Origin: Acidobacteriota bacterium
Lineage (GTDB): Bacteria; Acidobacteriota; Terriglobia; Terriglobales; Acidobacteriaceae
Assembly: GCA_028876395.1 (NCBI GenBank)
Contig: JAGWRX010000103.1
Coordinates: 1 to 38,228, forward strand
DNA length: 38,228 bases
Direction of reading: 5' to 3'
This document shows positions 36,669 through 38,228 of the stretch, in pieces. Every line of letters begins with the position of its first letter. Positions within the stretch are counted from its first letter, which is position 1. The translations under genes and the position numbers were made by a program. The notes under the pieces were generated by a model. The model worked only from the letters and a program-made list of their open reading frames with translations. It did not search any database and was not told where the DNA came from.

Positions 36669-37445
36669 CTAAAACTTGATTCGCTCGTAAAATGCCTTTC
36701 CGTCGGCCAGCAGGGCGAACGGCTCTCTGCCCGGCGAATTCGTAGTATCTGCTGGCGGAACGGCAATTATGAAGCCAAAGGCAGCGAGCCTTGATAGCGA
36801 ACCCTTCAGCCTTACAAAATCTGACCTTGTCTGCTGCATGGCAATACCTTCCTCAAACCCAGATCGCTGCCAATCTCGTCTGACATTGTCAAACCATTGC
36901 GTAGGCCATTGCTCCGCATCTGAGAGAAACTCCGATTGGCGTGAGTATATGAAAGCCAGCGCCTTAATATCTCTCTCCTTCAGTTCAACCGCCGCCCGCA
37001 TCATGTCGTCGAGGCTCTCTGGCTCAAGGTCGCCTTCCTTAACACCGTTCGCGATGATGTGCGCGAGTCTCTTCAGTCGGCTATCCACATTAGTCCGCGT
37101 AATGTGTAACGTGGCGTTTGCGACAGCTGCGCTGAACTCCGGCGATTCGATGCGTTGATCTAACCGCCCTTTCAGCTCTTCATAAAGTCGATAGAGGCGC
37201 CGAATGTCATCGAGCAGGGCGTCCCCGAAGTAGATGAGATTACCTTCATCCTTGTTGACGGCGAGGTTCTTGAGTGCGCAGAGAAATCCAATTCCGTTCG
37301 AAGCTCCAGTAAACCCAACCGCTTCTAGAACCATTCCGCCAAGGTTCGCGACTTTATCTACGACGCCATCAACCGGGGACGACGAAGTGCTCTCGCTCTT
37401 GAGGCGTGCAAGTGCTGCTTCGGTTGGCGAATCGATCTCTCCCAT
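36669..37445 (-). CDS. Hypothetical accessory protein (~259 aa), possibly Abi/DUF4393-like; alternative GTG start at 37460
   Basis: MGEIDSPTEAALARLKSESTSS...SRLKRLAHIIANGVKEGDLEPESLDDMMRAAVELKERDIKALAFIY; 14-nt gap to HigA-like gene. Confidence 0.75.
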   Translation of the reverse strand: MGEIDSPTEAALARLKSESTSSSPVDGVVDKVANLGGMVLEAVGFTGASNGIGFLCALKNLAVNKDEGNLIYFGDALLDDIRRLYRLYEELKGRLDQRIESPEFSAAVANATLHITRTNVDSRLKRLAHIIANGVKEGDLEPESLDDMMRAAVELKERDIKALAFIYSRQSEFLSDAEQWPTQWFDNVRRDWQRSGFEEGIAMQQTRSDFVRLKGSLSRLAAFGFIIAVPPADTTNSPGREPFALLADGKAFYERIKF

Positions 37446-37478
37446 CTTCGCCCTTTCCACCTCTGTCTTTCAGCAACT

Positions 37479-37522
37479 ACAACTCGGGGTGGACAACGAA
37501 CCGTCGCCCACCCCCGAGTTGT
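37479..37522 (-). terminator. Strong hairpin after dnaK, followed by a second small hairpin (37524-37537)
   Basis: acaactcggggtgg / ccacccccgagttgt, 14 pairs with one bulge; ccgcc-gcaa-ggcgg. Confidence 0.6.
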
Positions 37523-37557
37523 CCCGCCGCAAGGCGGTATTGCCTGGACGGCCAGTC

Positions 37558-38228
37558 CTATTTCTTTTCGTCCACGTCCACGTATTCGGCGTCGATCACG
37601 CCTTCGTCCTTCTTGGCTTCGGTGGTCGGGCCGGCCTGTCCAGTTCCGGTGCCCTCATCCGAAGGTCCGCCCTGCGCAGCAGCGTTGGCCTTGTAGAGCA
37701 CCTCGGCCAGCTTGTGGCTGGCGTGGGTCAGCTTCTCGTGCGCGGCCTTCAAGTCGGCGGAGGAGGGCGAGCCTTCCAGCGTCTTCTTTGCGTCGGCCAG
37801 CGCGGCTTCCACCTCGGTCTTGTCCGCGGCCTGCACCTTTTCGCCGGACTCCTTCAGCATCTTGTCGATGTTGTAGACCAGCGAGTCGAGCGAGTTGCGG
37901 GCCTCGACTTCCTCGCGCTTTTCCTTGTCCTCGGCGGCGTGCGACTCGGCGTCCTTGGCCATGCGCTCCACCTCTTCCTTGCTCAGGCCCGAGCTGGAGG
38001 TGATGGTGATGCGCGTGTCCTTGCCGGTGGCGTTGTCCTTGGCCGTTACGTTGAGGATGCCGTTGGCGTCGATGTCAAAGGTCACCTCAATCTGCGGCAC
38101 GCCGCGCGGCGCCGGAGGAATCCCGGCCAGCTTGAACTTGCCCAGCGTGCGGTTCTGCGCCGCCATGGGCCGCTCGCCCTGCAGAACATGGACCTCTACC
38201 TCTGTCTGCGAATCGGCCGCAGTCGAAA
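37558..38228 (-). CDS. dnaK: DnaK C-terminal part (5' end outside window)
   Basis: [62 protein letters not shown]...[14 protein letters not shown]; open to window edge. Confidence 0.97.
   Translation of the reverse strand, partial: STAADSQTEVEVHVLQGERPMAAQNRTLGKFKLAGIPPAPRGVPQIEVTFDIDANGILNVTAKDNATGKDTRITITSSSGLSKEEVERMAKDAESHAAEDKEKREEVEARNSLDSLVYNIDKMLKESGEKVQAADKTEVEAALADAKKTLEGSPSSADLKAAHEKLTHASHKLAEVLYKANAAAQGGPSDEGTGTGQAGPTTEAKKDEGVIDAEYVDVDEKK

Noticed and set aside
1-38228. CRISPR arrays, tRNA/rRNA genes, IS transposases, prophage genes
   Set aside because: Looked for regularly spaced repeats, tRNA-like TTCRANNC segments and transposase/integrase motifs; none convincing.

Overview
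GC-rich bacterial chromosome segment that looks acidobacterial by protein content (inference, not a database result). I support about 37 protein-coding genes. They include: an amidohydrolase fragment; an S9 peptidase; an orphan MacB/FtsX-type permease; the YceD-rpmF-plsX-Trm112-like operon; a DUF192-like/PilZ protein; fabI; a Cys-capped CDF-like membrane protein; an Ldh2-family oxidoreductase, tsaE and NnrD/E; an mntR-mntH pair; a HlyD/TolC efflux pair behind a divergent sigma-like gene; an ArsR-SRPBCC pair; a dispersed polyphosphate neighbourhood (ppk1, sixA, ppx, CHAD); two glycosyltransferases; and dnaK-[unknown + HigA-like]-dnaJ-hspR. No rRNA, tRNA, CRISPR array or transposase was seen. 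The observations most worth following up are: (1) a two-gene cassette (unknown 259-aa protein plus HigA-like XRE protein with no HigB) inserted between dnaK and dnaJ; (2) two mutually exclusive hairpins in the leader of an 85-aa ORF at 24012; (3) a composite, inverted, ~180-bp dispersed repeat flanked by covarying hairpin modules at ~7.0-7.5 kb and ~16.3-16.6 kb; (4) twin near-palindromic operators at the arsR start; (5) polyphosphate genes with a basic insert in Ppx.
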